Assembly (NCBI RefSeq): GCF_040954835.1 | Contig: NC_090703.1 | Span: 12,767,001 to 12,831,000, forward strand | Length of the DNA: 64,000 nt | Origin: Lepisosteus oculatus | Lineage: Eukaryota > Chordata > Actinopteri > Semionotiformes > Lepisosteidae | Direction: 5' to 3' | In this document: positions 27,801 to 39,560 of the stretch, in pieces | Layout: every line of letters starts with the position of its first letter | Numbering within the stretch: position 1 is the stretch's first letter | Notes under the pieces: model-generated | What the model saw: the letters and a program-made list of their open reading frames with translations, nothing else | Database searches by the model: none | What the model was told of the DNA's origin: nothing | Program-made: the position numbers and the translations under genes

Positions 27801-29765
27801 TGCAGCACGCACACGTCTCTACCTCTTTAAATTACCTAGAATGGCTTTGTTGCCTACAGCTGGTACATTATGGTAGTTTAAAAACGAAAATTAAAAACAC
27901 CGTAACTCTACCTAGTAGGTGTAACTTCAGCTGAGACTACCTGGTGACACGCCAAAAAATAGGAAAACACTCTGCGACCTCACGGCGTAGCCGGAAGCGA
28001 ATAGGGCAGAGGTTGTTAGGACACAGAACACAGAGAAAATGCTCCAATAAAAGTCAATGTTCTCAGCTGAGAACTTAATGCTGTTCAGCTTTAAACCTAG
28101 ATTAAAAAAAAAAACTTCATGCAGCACTGATTCTCCCATTACGCGTAGATATCCTATTGTGTAGAGAAATGGGACGTTTCTATACAATACGTTTCTGGTT
28201 TATTCTCTTAAGGGTTGTTGTGTATTCATGCAGCACAATTCGATACAGTGCATCGATACAGAGAATTTAGTGAGGAATTCTCCCCAGTGTGTTATATGTG
28301 CTGTGTATCATCGATTGTACTGTCTTTAAAGCAGAAGTCTTGAGTCAGAATTTCTCTCTGGGAGCGGTCAGTACTTCTTACTTCTAACTAGGATTTATGG
28401 AGCAAGCAATATGGATATACATGTAACTGACAGATCAGATAAGACGGAGCCAGGCATTCAATTTTAACAAATGAACCTCAAAATCAACATAAGAAGAAAC
28501 AAGGAGCAAAATGAACAGCTGTTCAAGAAATGGAAAACATGTTCTGTATCCTGAGTCCTAACTCAAACATATTTGTTTCTGCTCTTTTTTTTGTAGCCGC
28601 AGGAGTTGTGAGATTGGAGATCTACAGTAGGAACGACCAGAAGTGAAATATTTCAGCATCCAAGCATTACAAACACCTCTGATACAGTGGTCTGTCTCAT
28701 TTCAATTCAGGATAAAACCTTCTTGTTTCTAATGACCATCTTAAAGACAAGTTCAGTTTGTTAAGTATTTTGTTAATACGTTGTATTCAATGCTGAGTAC
28801 TGTCTGTGGAGCATAAAGTTATTCATATAATTGTTCCTGGCCCTATTTTCTTACGGCTGTAGTCCCTGTTTGGTATTATGACTAGGGAATAGGCAGTATT
28901 GTGACATTGTAACATTGTAACATTATGTATGTAGGCAGTATTAGTTCTAAGCGGAGAAGTGACTAGTCTGAGACTCGTTTTAATCATTTGCGTGCACTGG
29001 TTATTGTACAGTGCTGCCTAAATAATTGATCCCTATGGTCTTTGGTTTCTCTGCAGACTATGGTCCACACTTTCCATCATTAAAAATACATTGCTAATCT
29101 GCCCCTACATTTCTTTGCAGAGTATCTTATTGGATGAAAACAATTCACCACCCTGAAAGCCTGTTTTTTTCACATGGGGAAGGGGAATGTGATCTTACTG
29201 TTTTTTTTTTAGTTTGAGTCCTCCTTTGTTATTTTGCAGGGGAATGTTTAACAGGTTGAGCTGAATTGCCTTGAAGTGAGTAGTTTTTTTCTCAGCTGTT
29301 CTCAAGATAAGAACTGCTAAGTCTCAACCACTTACTGTAAGTTTCTTATCTTTTGCTATGTTTATCAATGAGAGAAACATCACATTTTGCTCCATTACTC
29401 AAAGCTTTTCTAACCTGAATTTAGTCTAGGGAATGTTTTTTCCTCTGACCAAACCAGTGAAGAATTTACAGTACTGTAGGTTCTCTGTTTTGTTTTACTG
29501 TGGGACATCAGTCATTTCAAATAAGGCAACTTATTTGATCGTTGTCGACGTCAAAACATGTTACAACTAAATAGTTGACTAAAAACAAAAACTTTGACAA
29601 CATTTTGGAAATAGTTTTTGTTGAGTAATGATAATGTTGTAACAGGCTTGGCAGAGGCTATTGATGGATTGTTTTCTTCTGTATTGTGTTTGACTAGATT
29701 GTGATTAGTATGGTTTTGGCAGAACTAGATAGTTTACAGATGTTGCTTATGCTTCATTTCATCAT
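27801..29765. other. Intergenic region, no recognisable gene
   Basis: This is AT-rich noncoding DNA between the candidate FBXO34 promoter and the downstream end of the first galectin gene. In human this interval (LGALS3 to FBXO34) holds DLGAP5. I find no DLGAP5-like reading frame here. Confidence 0.5.
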
Positions 29766-29774
29766 GCAAAGCCC

Positions 29775-29955
29775 TGTGCTATACAGGTTCATACACAGGT
29801 GGATGTATTGGTCCATACAGCGGTTCATACACAGGTTTACATAGGTCCAACAAAGGTCCATACACTGTTCCATACACAGGCACATACTGTACGCTGGTCC
29901 ATACGCAGGTCCGTATAAGGTCCATACACTGTATAGTTCCCATACACAGGTCTAT
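29775..29955. repeat. Degenerate tandem repeat of a gtCCATACACagg-type unit
   Basis: Roughly ten imperfect copies of a 12-20 bp unit built on ttcatacacaggt or gtccatacactg occur in a row. The small open frames here merely translate the repeat. It is a decayed minisatellite. Confidence 0.7.
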
Positions 29956-30139
29956 ATGCAAGGCACTGCTTAATATTACAGCAACTGAAGATAAATCTGA
30001 TGTTCATAGTCAATACCCACAGCATTCAAGACCCCACAGCCTCTCTGTTAATGTTTCTCTTTCACTTGCCAATACGTTGCTCTTGAGTAGGGAAGCATAG
30101 TTCAGGTGTGCAAGCCTATAGGCGGAGAATCTTCTGACA

Positions 30140-30225
30140 AGTAAAGGTGTTCAGGGCTTGAATAAGAACATAACAACAGTGTGTAACGAGAGGAGGCCAT
30201 TCAGCCCATCTTGGCCATCTGTAAA
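30140..30225 (-). mobile_element. Non-LTR retrotransposon or SINE 3' tail
   Basis: Read on the minus strand this contains gatgggctgaatggcctcct followed by ctcgtta and ttatgttctta. This is the conserved tail shared by many fish and coelacanth LINE/SINE elements. Related tails occur at 32730-32800 and near 60200 in this window. Only the 3' end is present. Confidence 0.6.
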
Positions 30226-30714
30226 GAAACAAAAATAATACGTGAAAGTTAGTTTGAGGAAAAGGGAGAACAACAACAAACAAAAAAACACATTGACCAT
30301 TTTCTGTCATTCCAAAAAATCTTTCTATATGTTTCACCCGATTAGTAAACCACAAGTGACTGTGGAGGAGTAGGGTGTGAGGACTAAGCACAGGCTGTCA
30401 GAATCTTATCACGAGCTGATGTTAATAACAGTGAAAAAAGGACTTCATTTTCACTCCAGAGCGCTAGATTTTGTCTTTCTTTATGTCACCTGTGTGTCAG
30501 CAATCTGTGGGTTGTTGAAGCCTTGAACACAATTATGCACACAACCCCCTCCTAGTGTCACCACATGATCAGCAGCAGTCCCCCCCCAATTAAAAAAAAC
30601 AGCCCAACATCCCCCAGCACAGAACCCAAGAACTCAAGATTTTCTCAGGTTATACCGATGCCAAATAAAATTACAGTAACCATGCTTTTGTTGCATTATC
30701 CAGGGGAAACTAGT

Positions 30715-31408
30715 TTATTGAGAGAATAAAAATCATCATTTTAGCTAACCAAGAATTGTTTAAAACTTTAGTCATTTGTAATTTTAAGGTACACCAGTAA
30801 TCTTCAGATTGATTAGCTTCTGTAATAGTAATCAAACACTAGGGGCAAATACCCTGCCCTCAAATGAACCTTCCTATTGAATGTTCTTTTTCTAATCAAA
30901 TAGAAAGACTGTTTCTTATACACTCTGCAAAATGTGATGCACTCAGTTTTAGAGGATGACTTTCACACTTGAATGACAGCTGTTTTGCTCTTTAGAATAT
31001 TGTTCTGTAGATGAAAGTGTGACCCAATTATGAAAACATTTTCAAATCCTTATTGAGAGAATAAAAAGAATAAAAACATACATCATTTTAGCTAACCAAG
31101 AATTGTTTTAAGGGAGCAAAAACTTTAGTCATTTGTAATTTTAAGGTACACCAGTAATCTTCAGATTGATTAGCTTCTGTAGTAGTAATCAAACACTAGG
31201 GGCAAATACCCTGCCCTCAAATGAACCTTCCTATTGAATGTTCTTTTTCTAATCAAGTAGAAAGACTGTTTCTTATACACTCTGCAAAATGTGATGCACT
31301 CAGTTTTAGAGGATGACTTTCACTCTTGAATGACAGCTGTTTTGCTCTTTAGAATATTGTTCTGTAGATTAAAGTGTGACCCAATTATGAAAACGTTTTC
31401 AAATCCTA
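30715..31408. repeat. Recent tandem duplication, about 335-bp unit, two copies
   Basis: The segment starting ttattgagagaataaaaa at 30715 is repeated directly from 31050 to about 31408. The copies differ by a few substitutions (for example ataGTAATC versus gtaGTAATC) and small insertions near the start of copy two. The unit is noncoding. It lies 3' of the first galectin gene. Confidence 0.92.
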
Positions 31409-31648
31409 AAAAGAACTAAATGTAGACGAGACTAAATTATTCCAATTAAAAATGTTTAAAAATGAGGCGACTATTAACACATCTGCCTTTTATAAACTTT
31501 TCCTTGGAGCTCAGTACAAAAACATCTGTAAATGAAGAAATAACTAGATAATGGCAGGTCAAAAAAATGTATAAAATTGTTTATCATGGACTGTGCTTAC
31601 TGAAGGACAAAGGAGTCTCAAAGGTCAAAGGGGGTATTAAACAGTTAA

Positions 31649-31654
31649 ATTTAT
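31649..31654 (-). terminator. Candidate polyadenylation signal for the first galectin gene
   Basis: The minus strand reads AATAAA, 217 bp downstream of the stop codon. It is the first canonical signal after the stop. Confidence 0.5.
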
Positions 31655-31870
31655 TTGAGAAAACAGTTGTGCATGGATAATGCTCAAATTCATGTGGAGA
31701 TTTTTACTGCAACATTTAACAAGACAAAAAACAAAATGGAGCTGTTAATGTTGCTTAAAGCAGCAACATAAATTTACACACCCTGTAAAAATTAGGAGGA
31801 ACCATTTTAATTATTTACTTATTTTCAGTTTAGAAACTCCCAAGCAACAATGTGATGCCCTACAGGGACA

Positions 31871-34800
31871 TCAAGTCAGGGTGTCCACAGTCACCGAGGT
31901 CAAGGTGAGATCATTGTAGATGACCAGTTTGTTGATCTTGTGAAGGTCTCGTATGCGATACTTGAACTCCAGAACGTGAGCCTTGTTGACCGCTATCTTG
32001 AATTCGTCTGTGGTGCAGAGGATCTTCATCTGATTCAGGAAGATGACAAACATAAGAAAGGACACTTATTTGAATGCAAAGTCTCTTCTTGGGAGCCTGC
32101 GCGTTCATCATTGCTGTTGTCTTCTTGATGGAATAATATACTTGTGCTAATTCTAATAAACATCTTCCAATAACAGAAGGATACTCTGTTAGCTAAACAG
32201 TTCTACCATATACATTGACTTGCAAAGGTATGCACTCCCTCCCAATGATGTCTCATTTTGTTATCATGTTGCCACCACCATGATTGACAATAAGGATGAC
32301 CAGGAATTGACTAGACAATGCTGTGTTACACAGAACTTGCAACAGATATGTTACTTTTCATGTGGATAAGAATGTTCCAATTTTTTCTAACTACAAATGC
32401 TTTTGCTCCATGCTTGCTTGGCTGTAAAGTCTGTGTAGGATTTGAGATGTTTTGTTAATAATGGTTTCTCTCTTGCCCCTCTGCCATACAGGTGAGCTTT
32501 AAAGCAGGAATGTTTCCTGGACAGCTCCATTTGAAGGGACGTCCCAGAATCTGCCCAGGAAGTTACTGAGTTGTTTTATACACCTTCATTTCTTAAATTA
32601 CATTTAAAACCAAGAACAGAATGTATTTTTTCCATCCAAAGGATTGTGGGAGTACAGCCATGTGGTTGAAGATGATATTCTGGTTTCTTTCTAGAAAGAG
32701 CTGCTTATGACACTTGGATCAAATTAACTACTAATTACTCAATGAGACAGATGGATTGAATGGCCTCTGATTTGCAACATTTCTTATGTTCTAATTTTCC
32801 ATGTTCTCAAAGATCCTTGCTCTTCATGGTTGAATCTTTGCAATGTCGGATTCATGGGTTAAAAAACACTGCTTGATTAAAAAACTTTACAGAGATATAT
32901 ATATATATTCTCAAATTACATGAATCAATATTATTGCACAAAGATATAGACCACTGAACTGTGTGACTTCTCAAAGTAATTTTGTGCTCCTGAAGTAGGT
33001 TTGCTATAGCACAGGGGTTGAACACTTATGCAAATCACCTTTCAATATTTTAGTTTTTGATGTTTCTCTGCAGTGTTTCATCAATTTTCTTTTTTACATT
33101 TAAAGAATTTACAAATTTGTTCGTTCACTGGAGTTCAGAGTTAGCATTCGGGTGTGCTTAGACATATTCACTTTAAATGGGCCTGTTACTGTGCAACAGC
33201 ATGGGTCATCATGGGTTCTCCCTATACTCCAAAAACATACTGGTGGATTAACTGACTTCTACTGGCCCTAGTGTGAGTGTGTGCATGTCTGTGTCTGTGT
33301 GCCCTGCAGTGGGTTGGCATCCCATCCAGGGTGTATCCCGCCTCGTTCCAGAATAGGCTCCAGCTCCCCCTTGACCTAGAACTGGAAGAAGCGGTTAGAA
33401 AATGGATGGATTTTTGGATGGATGGATGGGGCACCATGGGAAGGGGGCGAATACTTCTGCAAGGCACTGTAGGTAGTATCCTCTTCTGGGCAGGCACAGC
33501 AGTTCTGTCCATAGGTCCTATCTGGGTTCACGCTACTGCCCTGTTTAAAGTCACTCACCTCAAAAGACTTTCCCTCCACAAAGGGGTAGTTTCCTCGAAT
33601 ATCCCTCTCCTCGTGGCCCCACCGGTCGCCAATCAGAGAGTTCCTCACTATCACCTTCTTCCCATGGTCGTTGAAGCGCGGGTTGATGTGAAGGGCGATG
33701 TCTTTGTCTCTGTGGAAGTCTAAGGTAATCCTACAGGGGCAAACAGTGAACAGTCCTTACATGAAGACTTTACAGACCCCAACTCTTTCTCAATATGACC
33801 TCCCCACAAATAATTTTTTTCTTCATTTCTGAAATTTCTGGCCACCTCTTAAAAAATGGTAGTTTGTTTCTCTTCTCCTTGAAAATTAATCAAAATCAAC
33901 AATTATCCAGCCAATTTGATAACATAAGAACACCTCTGCTTTCTGAGAAAAACATCTTGCTGGTTCTCCAATTTTTCTCATTACAAAAGCTTCGTCCATC
34001 TTGTATTGCAAAAATCTTTGTGAAATATTAATCCAGCATGTTTACTATATCTTTATCATATTCTATTATTAACTGCCTATTACCTCACAACTATATACAA
34101 CTTCCTTTTATATACACTTTCTGTTGTACAAAAAAGCTTTGTAATATTTTTGGCCACCATCTTCCTTGTTGGAATTCTAACTTCCTTTTTCAAATGTACC
34201 TTTAGCCCATTTCCCCATCTTTGAATCTTGGTCCCTTTTATAAAGTCTGTAGATCACAAACTTCCCTTCCAAGATTTTTCTTAACAACTCTATTTAAATA
34301 TATAGGCCATATTTTCTCAGGCTTGGACTTTTTTTAGGAATTAACTCCTTGGAGCCTTGAACATGTCTTTGATCTTTAACTGTCCTTCTCCTGGACTCCC
34401 TATTCATCATTTGCATGACTTGCCTCGATCTTTGTCTGCTTTTATAAAATTACATGCCCTGATCTTTAATTCAGGTTTTAGATATTTAATGTAATCATCA
34501 AAAGATATCATATTATCATGACAATTTCCCAAGTATTCCCAATATCATCCAGGTGGATGCTGCACATTGGTGGTGGTGGAGAGGAGTCCCCATTACCTGT
34601 AAGGTGCTTTGAGTGCAGTGTCCAGAAAAGCGCTATATAAGTGTAAGGAATTATTATTAATTATTATTATTTCTATTCTGTCTTTCAATCTTGAAAAGAT
34701 CATCTTTACAATCGATTCCTAAAAAGGAATCACTAACTATGTCAATCATGTCAGATTCAGATTCTGTATCCGCCATCACAATATTCAAGTTTATGCGTGG

Positions 34801-36934
34801 CACATTGAAATCTGCCAGTAGTATAACATCAGTTTAGCAGCTTACCTTCTTGATGGCATATTTCATTAAGCTTTCGTGCCCATGTACTCATTGAGTGATC
34901 TGCAGCTACACCTAGTGGTAAGTCTTTTCAATATCTATTCTCAAGCCACCCACATCTTCTACTCTGCTTCTTGTGCCAAAACAAAAACAACTCGTGTCCA
35001 TTACTTGATTTTCCCATTAACACAGCTGCCTTGTGTTCTTGCATTTTATTCCTTAAGCTTCTAGCACAAGGGCTTTTCTCATCCCACCCGAGTTGGCCTG
35101 TTGTGAGCTCTCTGCCCCCCAGTCTGCTAGTTTAAATATTTCTCAACTCTAATAATACGCTTATTCTCATATTACCACAGAACGTTGGTGTCCCTCTGGT
35201 TCAAGTTCAATTAAACCTGCTTTCACATGTCCTGTTTGTTCCAGAAGGAATCAATTTGACTAAGCTTTGTTTTGGAAATAGTGACTCAACTGAAAGCAAA
35301 GAACAGCGACAGCAATGCAATACCACCGCTATCATGGTTACGAAAAGGCTGACATCGGTACCCACATTTTAGGGTTAGGCTTGATCTCCCCAGTGATGGT
35401 TATCAACATCTTGTCGTAGATTCCTCTGGGCAGTTCCAGGGTATACGGCACAGACTGAGACAGTGAGAGGGTGACACAAGAACATTTAAACATCCTGGAA
35501 CCCACACAAGTAGCACTTAGTGCTTGGGTTGGTTTCAAACTGTTAACCAGTGTGTTAACATATCATTAAGCAGCAAACATGGATCTATTAGTCACACTTT
35601 AGTATTACACTACAGCTTTTACAACAAAATCTATAACCTATATATCTCATATGATTTCAAAATGACTACGTTTATAGGTACTGCTTATCAAACACTTTTC
35701 TGAATGAATGTTGAATTTTAATAACGCATTTTGTTCTGTAATAAAACAGTGAAGATGCCCTTTTGAAGTTCTCCGCTCTAGCTGTTCCCATTTGATTTCA
35801 CCTGTAGACTGTCTGCTTTGTGCCACTTTAATCAGTGTCCCCTACTCACTTCCTGTCTGGAAGGCTTTCAGAAAATGAGCCGACGTGAGTGATCCTTAAA
35901 ATGAACTTAAGTGTAAGTGTTTCAGAGGTGGATCTAATTAAAGTTTTACTTAATCAAATATTCAGGTAAATGAAGGTATCTACTGAGTGATTAGGAACTA
36001 AAAAGGAAGGAAAACTGAAAAAAGATAAACTGGTCCTGGAGTTGGATTACTCCCCCTACTGTCCCCCACTATGTTAGTGAATCACTGCAATCCCTTACCA
36101 AGGGCCCACTCACAGGGGCAGCGGGCGCCCCTGACCATGGCTGTTCTCCAGGGTTCCCAGGTGGTGTGGGCTGAGGAGGCTGTCCTGGCCAACCTTGCTG
36201 GCCAGGCTGCCCAGGCCACGCTGGCTGACCAGGCCAGGCTGGTTGATTAGGTTGACCAGGTTGCCCGGGCCAGCCTGGCTGATTGGGCTGACTGGGCCAG
36301 CCTGGCTGATTGGGTTGACCAGGTTGCCCGGGCCAGGCTGGTTGACCGGGTTGCCCAGTCCAGGCTGGTTGACCGGGTTGCCCGGGCCAGGCTGGTTGAC
36401 CGGGTTGCCCGGGCCAGGCTGGTTGACCGGGTTGCCCAGGCCAAGCAGGCTGCCCCCCACTGCCACTCTGCTGGCCTGGCCAGGGGCTGTTCTGTGCTTG
36501 CCCAGCACTTGGTTGATCCCCACCCAGAGCATCTGTGAGCTGTCACGTTAAAAGAGAAAGAAAATCATTTCCTCATACCACCAGCCACCCCCCCCCCCCC
36601 CCAGCTCAACTACAACCAAATAAAATAATTGGTTTATACTGACTGGTTCATGCAATCCATTATCAACTCCATTATCAACTAATAACTCCATTATCAGCAC
36701 TCCATTATCAACTAATAACTTTCAAATCTCCTCTTTCATTTCCAGATGGCTGTCTTTCAGCTGTAACATGCCTCCCCCAGGAACTTGTCTCTCGCGTTTC
36801 TGATCCACTTTTTTTACTTACTTCCTACCCAGTTGCATCGCTTTTCTCTTTTATTTTTCCCTGCAGTGGCTATATTTAGACCAAATACGATAAAAAAAAC
36901 CAAAAGGGTAACTTACTGAAAGTCCATCGCTCAT
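31871..36934 (-). CDS. lgals3: Galectin-3-like protein with Trp/Pro/Gly-rich N-terminal repeats
   Basis: This is a chimera-type galectin: a low-complexity N-terminal domain plus one beta-galactoside-binding CRD. Coding exons on the minus strand are 36934-36917 (MSDGLS), 36539-36114, 35454-35366, 33730-33559 and 32029-31871, giving 287 residues; human galectin-3 has 250. Junction phases are 0, 0, 2 and 0, identical to the neighbouring paralog. The start exon ends TCA/GTAAGT and corresponds to human MADNFS. The second coding exon opens LTDAL (human LHDAL) and carries about five copies of a 9-residue QPAWPGQPG unit plus degenerate NQPGWP units, with 12 Trp and no Tyr. The CRD keeps the sugar-binding set: HINPR, the Asn in VIVRN, Trp in RWG, and Glu and Arg in HEER. 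It lacks a signal peptide, as galectins do. The third coding exon ends at an AAAAT/GTGGGT donor. Confidence 0.93.
32730..32800 (+). mobile_element. LINE/SINE 3' tail fragment
   Basis: The sequence gatggattgaatggcctctg followed by ttcttatgttct matches the tail seen at 30140-30225 (minus) and near 60200. It is nested in the Tc1/mariner-like element. Confidence 0.55.
33190..33425 (+). mobile_element. SINE-like repeat with (ATGG)n tail
   Basis: The body runs gggttggcatcccatccagg, then aataggctccagctccccct, and ends in repeated atgg. This order is typical of a very common fish interspersed repeat. Copies of the same family appear at 57939-58200 and 60938-61078. The minus-strand ORF across it is chance. 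Confidence 0.75.
34545..34680 (+). mobile_element. Interspersed repeat with ATT-rich tail
   Basis: The phrases tgctgcacattggtggtggt and agcgctatataagtgtaagg, then an ATT-rich tail, form a 3' end widespread in fish genomes. Only the tail part is present. The precise family is not assigned. Confidence 0.65.
36270..36445 (-). repeat. 27-bp coding minisatellite in the first galectin gene
   Basis: The unit (plus-strand view ccaggctggttgaccgggtt then gcccggg) recurs in frame, each copy giving the 9 residues QPAWPGQPG or a close variant. Copies near 36360-36420 are identical, which suggests recent repeat-number change. Confidence 0.9.
36657..36722. repeat. Short tandem repeat of tccattatcaactaataac type
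   Basis: Four imperfect copies of a ccattatca-containing unit of about 14-22 bp lie in the first galectin intron, close to a C-run at about 36585-36602. Confidence 0.7.
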
Positions 36935-39477
36935 TTTGTCAGCAAATGAAGACCGTGTGTTCTTAACAACTCTGTTAAAGATAACAGGAACCTATGAAGC
37001 ACCTCAGCTATTCAGCTGGAGTATTACAATCATGCAATAAATAAATACTAACTGAGAGCTCGGGTAGAAGACACTAAGGGTAACAAGGTTAGGCACAGGG
37101 CTCTGACTGCGGACAGTTTCACTAACGAGGCCACTCAGGATTATGACCATAAGTGAAAGATGTATGTTATAAATGGGGTAGGTTAATGTTTTATTTGATA
37201 TTATCAGCATCTTCATCTCACTCTCCACGATGCAGCAAGCTTTTATATAAGTTTATCATGGACACCACAGTGTATGTTAATTGTAAGAAAAGTCTACATA
37301 AATCTGGTGGATTACAGTATTCCTAAATTCAGTGCCGCATAAATGTGAATTTTTATTAGTGAAGTCACGCATGCAGGATTTCTTAGAGAAATTCCCCATA
37401 TTTATTTGGCAGGTTTGAATGCAGTGACCCCTCCCTGTCAGACTCCACAGTAAAGAATCCTGCACTTTTAGGAACCCCCGGACTATAAACATGAGAGGTC
37501 CTAGTCCTCCACACTACCATGTGGTGAAGATGGAGCTATTTTGTTTTGTTATTTTAAGCTATAGTGTCTCAGCTACACTAGGCCTCCTCAAGGGTTCCAA
37601 GGGAATTACTGCTAATACTGGGCACAACCTTTTGCCAGCCCCTCATTGATCATGCTGCTTAATGAATCAAATTTAAAGTTTGTGGCAAGTAGCTAGCAAT
37701 TGATTTAGATTGAGCAATGTAGCCTGGAGGACAGGCTCTCCAAGAACAGGTTCTCCACCTCTGACATACAGAGCCTAAGTTTACATTGTGGAAGAACTTC
37801 ATTTCTAACCTGTTTTTTTGCCCACAGTATGCAATACTGACTGCAGTTTGTTTTTCACTCTGTATCCAGCAGAGGGCTCAATCTTATATACTGACTGTAA
37901 TTCAACAATGCAACAAAATGCCAAAACCCATTATGAATTCTTACAAAATTAAAAAATACAGGGTTCACAAATGGCTTGCACATTCATTTTCATGTTTTCA
38001 AGCAGACATATGGAGTTTTCATCAAGCTTATAGAGTATTTTCTTAAAAGAAGGTAGCCACCTAACAACTTCAGCACCTTTGGGCATACTGATAATAAATG
38101 CCCTCCCCTGTCATCCATTTCATAATGGGCTGTTAATAATTGATAATACAGCTTTCAAATGCAGCATCAGACAAGCCCCATTTTGTACTGTGATATCCCT
38201 TTTGTAGAAGTGGAAGGTCTATAAAAGTTTGTGCTAATTATCATTTCTGGTTATGACATACATATTCACAGAAGGAGTAAATGAAATGAAATGCTATTTT
38301 GCAGCTGATTAATCCACATACTGGATCAACCATTTCCTACATCACTTAAACAGGGGGTGTCCAAACCACAGTCGCAATGTTCTTGGGCATATTACAGTCT
38401 GAGCCTCTGAAGCCGCAGGAATAGGACAGGTGACAGAAGCACCAATGTGGAGTTGCATCCGCACATTCTGAAGGAGAATGTCAGACCATCCACTTGTCAG
38501 CTAAAAGTGGGTTTTATAGCAAGACAATGTTCCTAAACATACAAGTAGATCTTCAACTGAATGGCTAACAAAGAAGAGGTTTTGCAATTTGGAGTGGCTA
38601 AGTCCAGACTTAAACCCCATTGAACTGCCCTGGCACGACCTGAAGTGAGCTTTCTTCTGTTCGTGGAAAATTCCTAAAACCTGAAGTGGGAGATTGATGA
38701 ACAGTTACAGAAAAACGTCTAGCTGAAACCTTCGCTGCTGAAGGATTTGCCACCCATTACTGAATCTAAGAGTTCACAGACTTGTCACACAAACAGACAT
38801 ACTGTTGGACCATTTTGTTAATTAAATAATCTAAATAGAACTCATGTCTCTGCATTACATGTTTAATCAGGTTATCCTCATTTTTCTTAAGACCTTCATG
38901 AGGATCTAATAACATCTTAAGCCAAAAATACAGTGAGAGTACCGCTCAACTGAACTACACACAAACATTTTCTCAGTACTGTATGCAAATATGAAAATTA
39001 AAATATTGTACTCTTCAGTAACATTTTCTTTAGACCACTAAATACATCATTCCACCAGCAGCTGAAATATAGGGAAAATATGCTGTACGCCAATGACAAT
39101 GTAATGCGTATCTTCGTCTTGAGTTTTGTCTCTTGTGTTGAAATCGGTCTTTAAGATAAGCTTTTTACTTGAATAATATAAAGATAAAGGGTTTCCAGCA
39201 AAATGGTACATATAAAATATGTACTATCACTCTTGTAAATGATTTAAGCTGGAGGCTTATTTTCAAAACAGTTTCAATCCTCCCGCTTCTGTATTAAAAG
39301 ACGTCGTTATCCTCTGAAATACTGCAGTTTTTTTTTCAGTTCTGCATCCAGAGTACTCGGATGAAACAAGCTGTCTAGAGATAGACGAGAATAATAGTTG
39401 GTTTTACCTGCGTGTTGATGCTGAAAGTTGTCTCCAGTACAGGTAAAAAGCAAAGACGAGCACTCACGCAGAAGTGT
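36935..39477 (-). other. Upstream intron or 5' region of the first galectin gene
   Basis: By analogy with LGALS3 genes, whose first exon is noncoding, this should be intron 1. A plausible acceptor (ctttaacag) for the start exon lies near 36970. The region holds a Tc1 transposase relic (38345-38920) and a possible repeat around 37560-37765 (cctggaggacaggctctcca). I see no host exon. Confidence 0.45.
38345..38920 (+). pseudogene. Tc1-like transposase relic
   Basis: Broken reading frames give the C-terminal DDE catalytic region of a Tc1-type transposase: QDNVPKHTS near 38520, then EWLTKKR and LSPDLNPIE near 38600-38625. The second catalytic Asp region (QDN) and the Glu of NPIE are visible. Frameshifts and in-frame stops interrupt the rest, for example the TGA right after DLK at about 38643. 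It is not functional. It is degraded, and I could not define its terminal repeats with confidence. Confidence 0.75.
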
Positions 39478-39560
39478 TAAGCGGTTCACAGCCTGCAGTT
39501 CACATACGAGACCACACCTCGACTCGAATGTCAGGTTCTTAAATGACCACACCCATTAAG
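39478..39560 (-). promoter_or_regulatory. Tentative noncoding first exon and promoter of the first galectin gene
   Basis: A possible minus-strand donor (CTTCTGC/GTGAGTG) ends at 39478. The 80 bp before it have slightly raised CpG content. A GGGTGTGGTC box lies upstream near 39545-39555. Nothing else supports it. Confidence 0.22.

Larger units (their letters stand above)
32213..33469. mobile_element. Nonautonomous Tc1/mariner-like element with nested insertions
   Basis: The left end at 32213 (cattgacttgcaaaggtatg) and the right end at 33469, read on the opposite strand (cagtgccttgcagaagtatt), are imperfect terminal inverted repeats. TA flanks both sides, the classic Tc1/mariner target site. 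An internal phrase (gccaccaccatgattgacaa) is also typical of these fish elements. No transposase frame survives. A LINE/SINE tail (32730-32800) and an ATGG-tailed SINE (33190-33425) lie inside. The whole unit sits within the last intron of the first galectin gene. Confidence 0.72.

Noticed and set aside
27356-27814. Minus-strand ORF of 152 codons in the CpG-rich region
   Set aside because: No recognisable domain, and composition is that of a chance open frame in GC-richer DNA.
36110-36551. Open frames of 99-140 codons on both strands across the first galectin repeat exon
   Set aside because: Translating from the splice acceptor at 36539 gives the correct frame (LTDAL…APAAP). The others are out of phase and arise from the 27-bp repeat.
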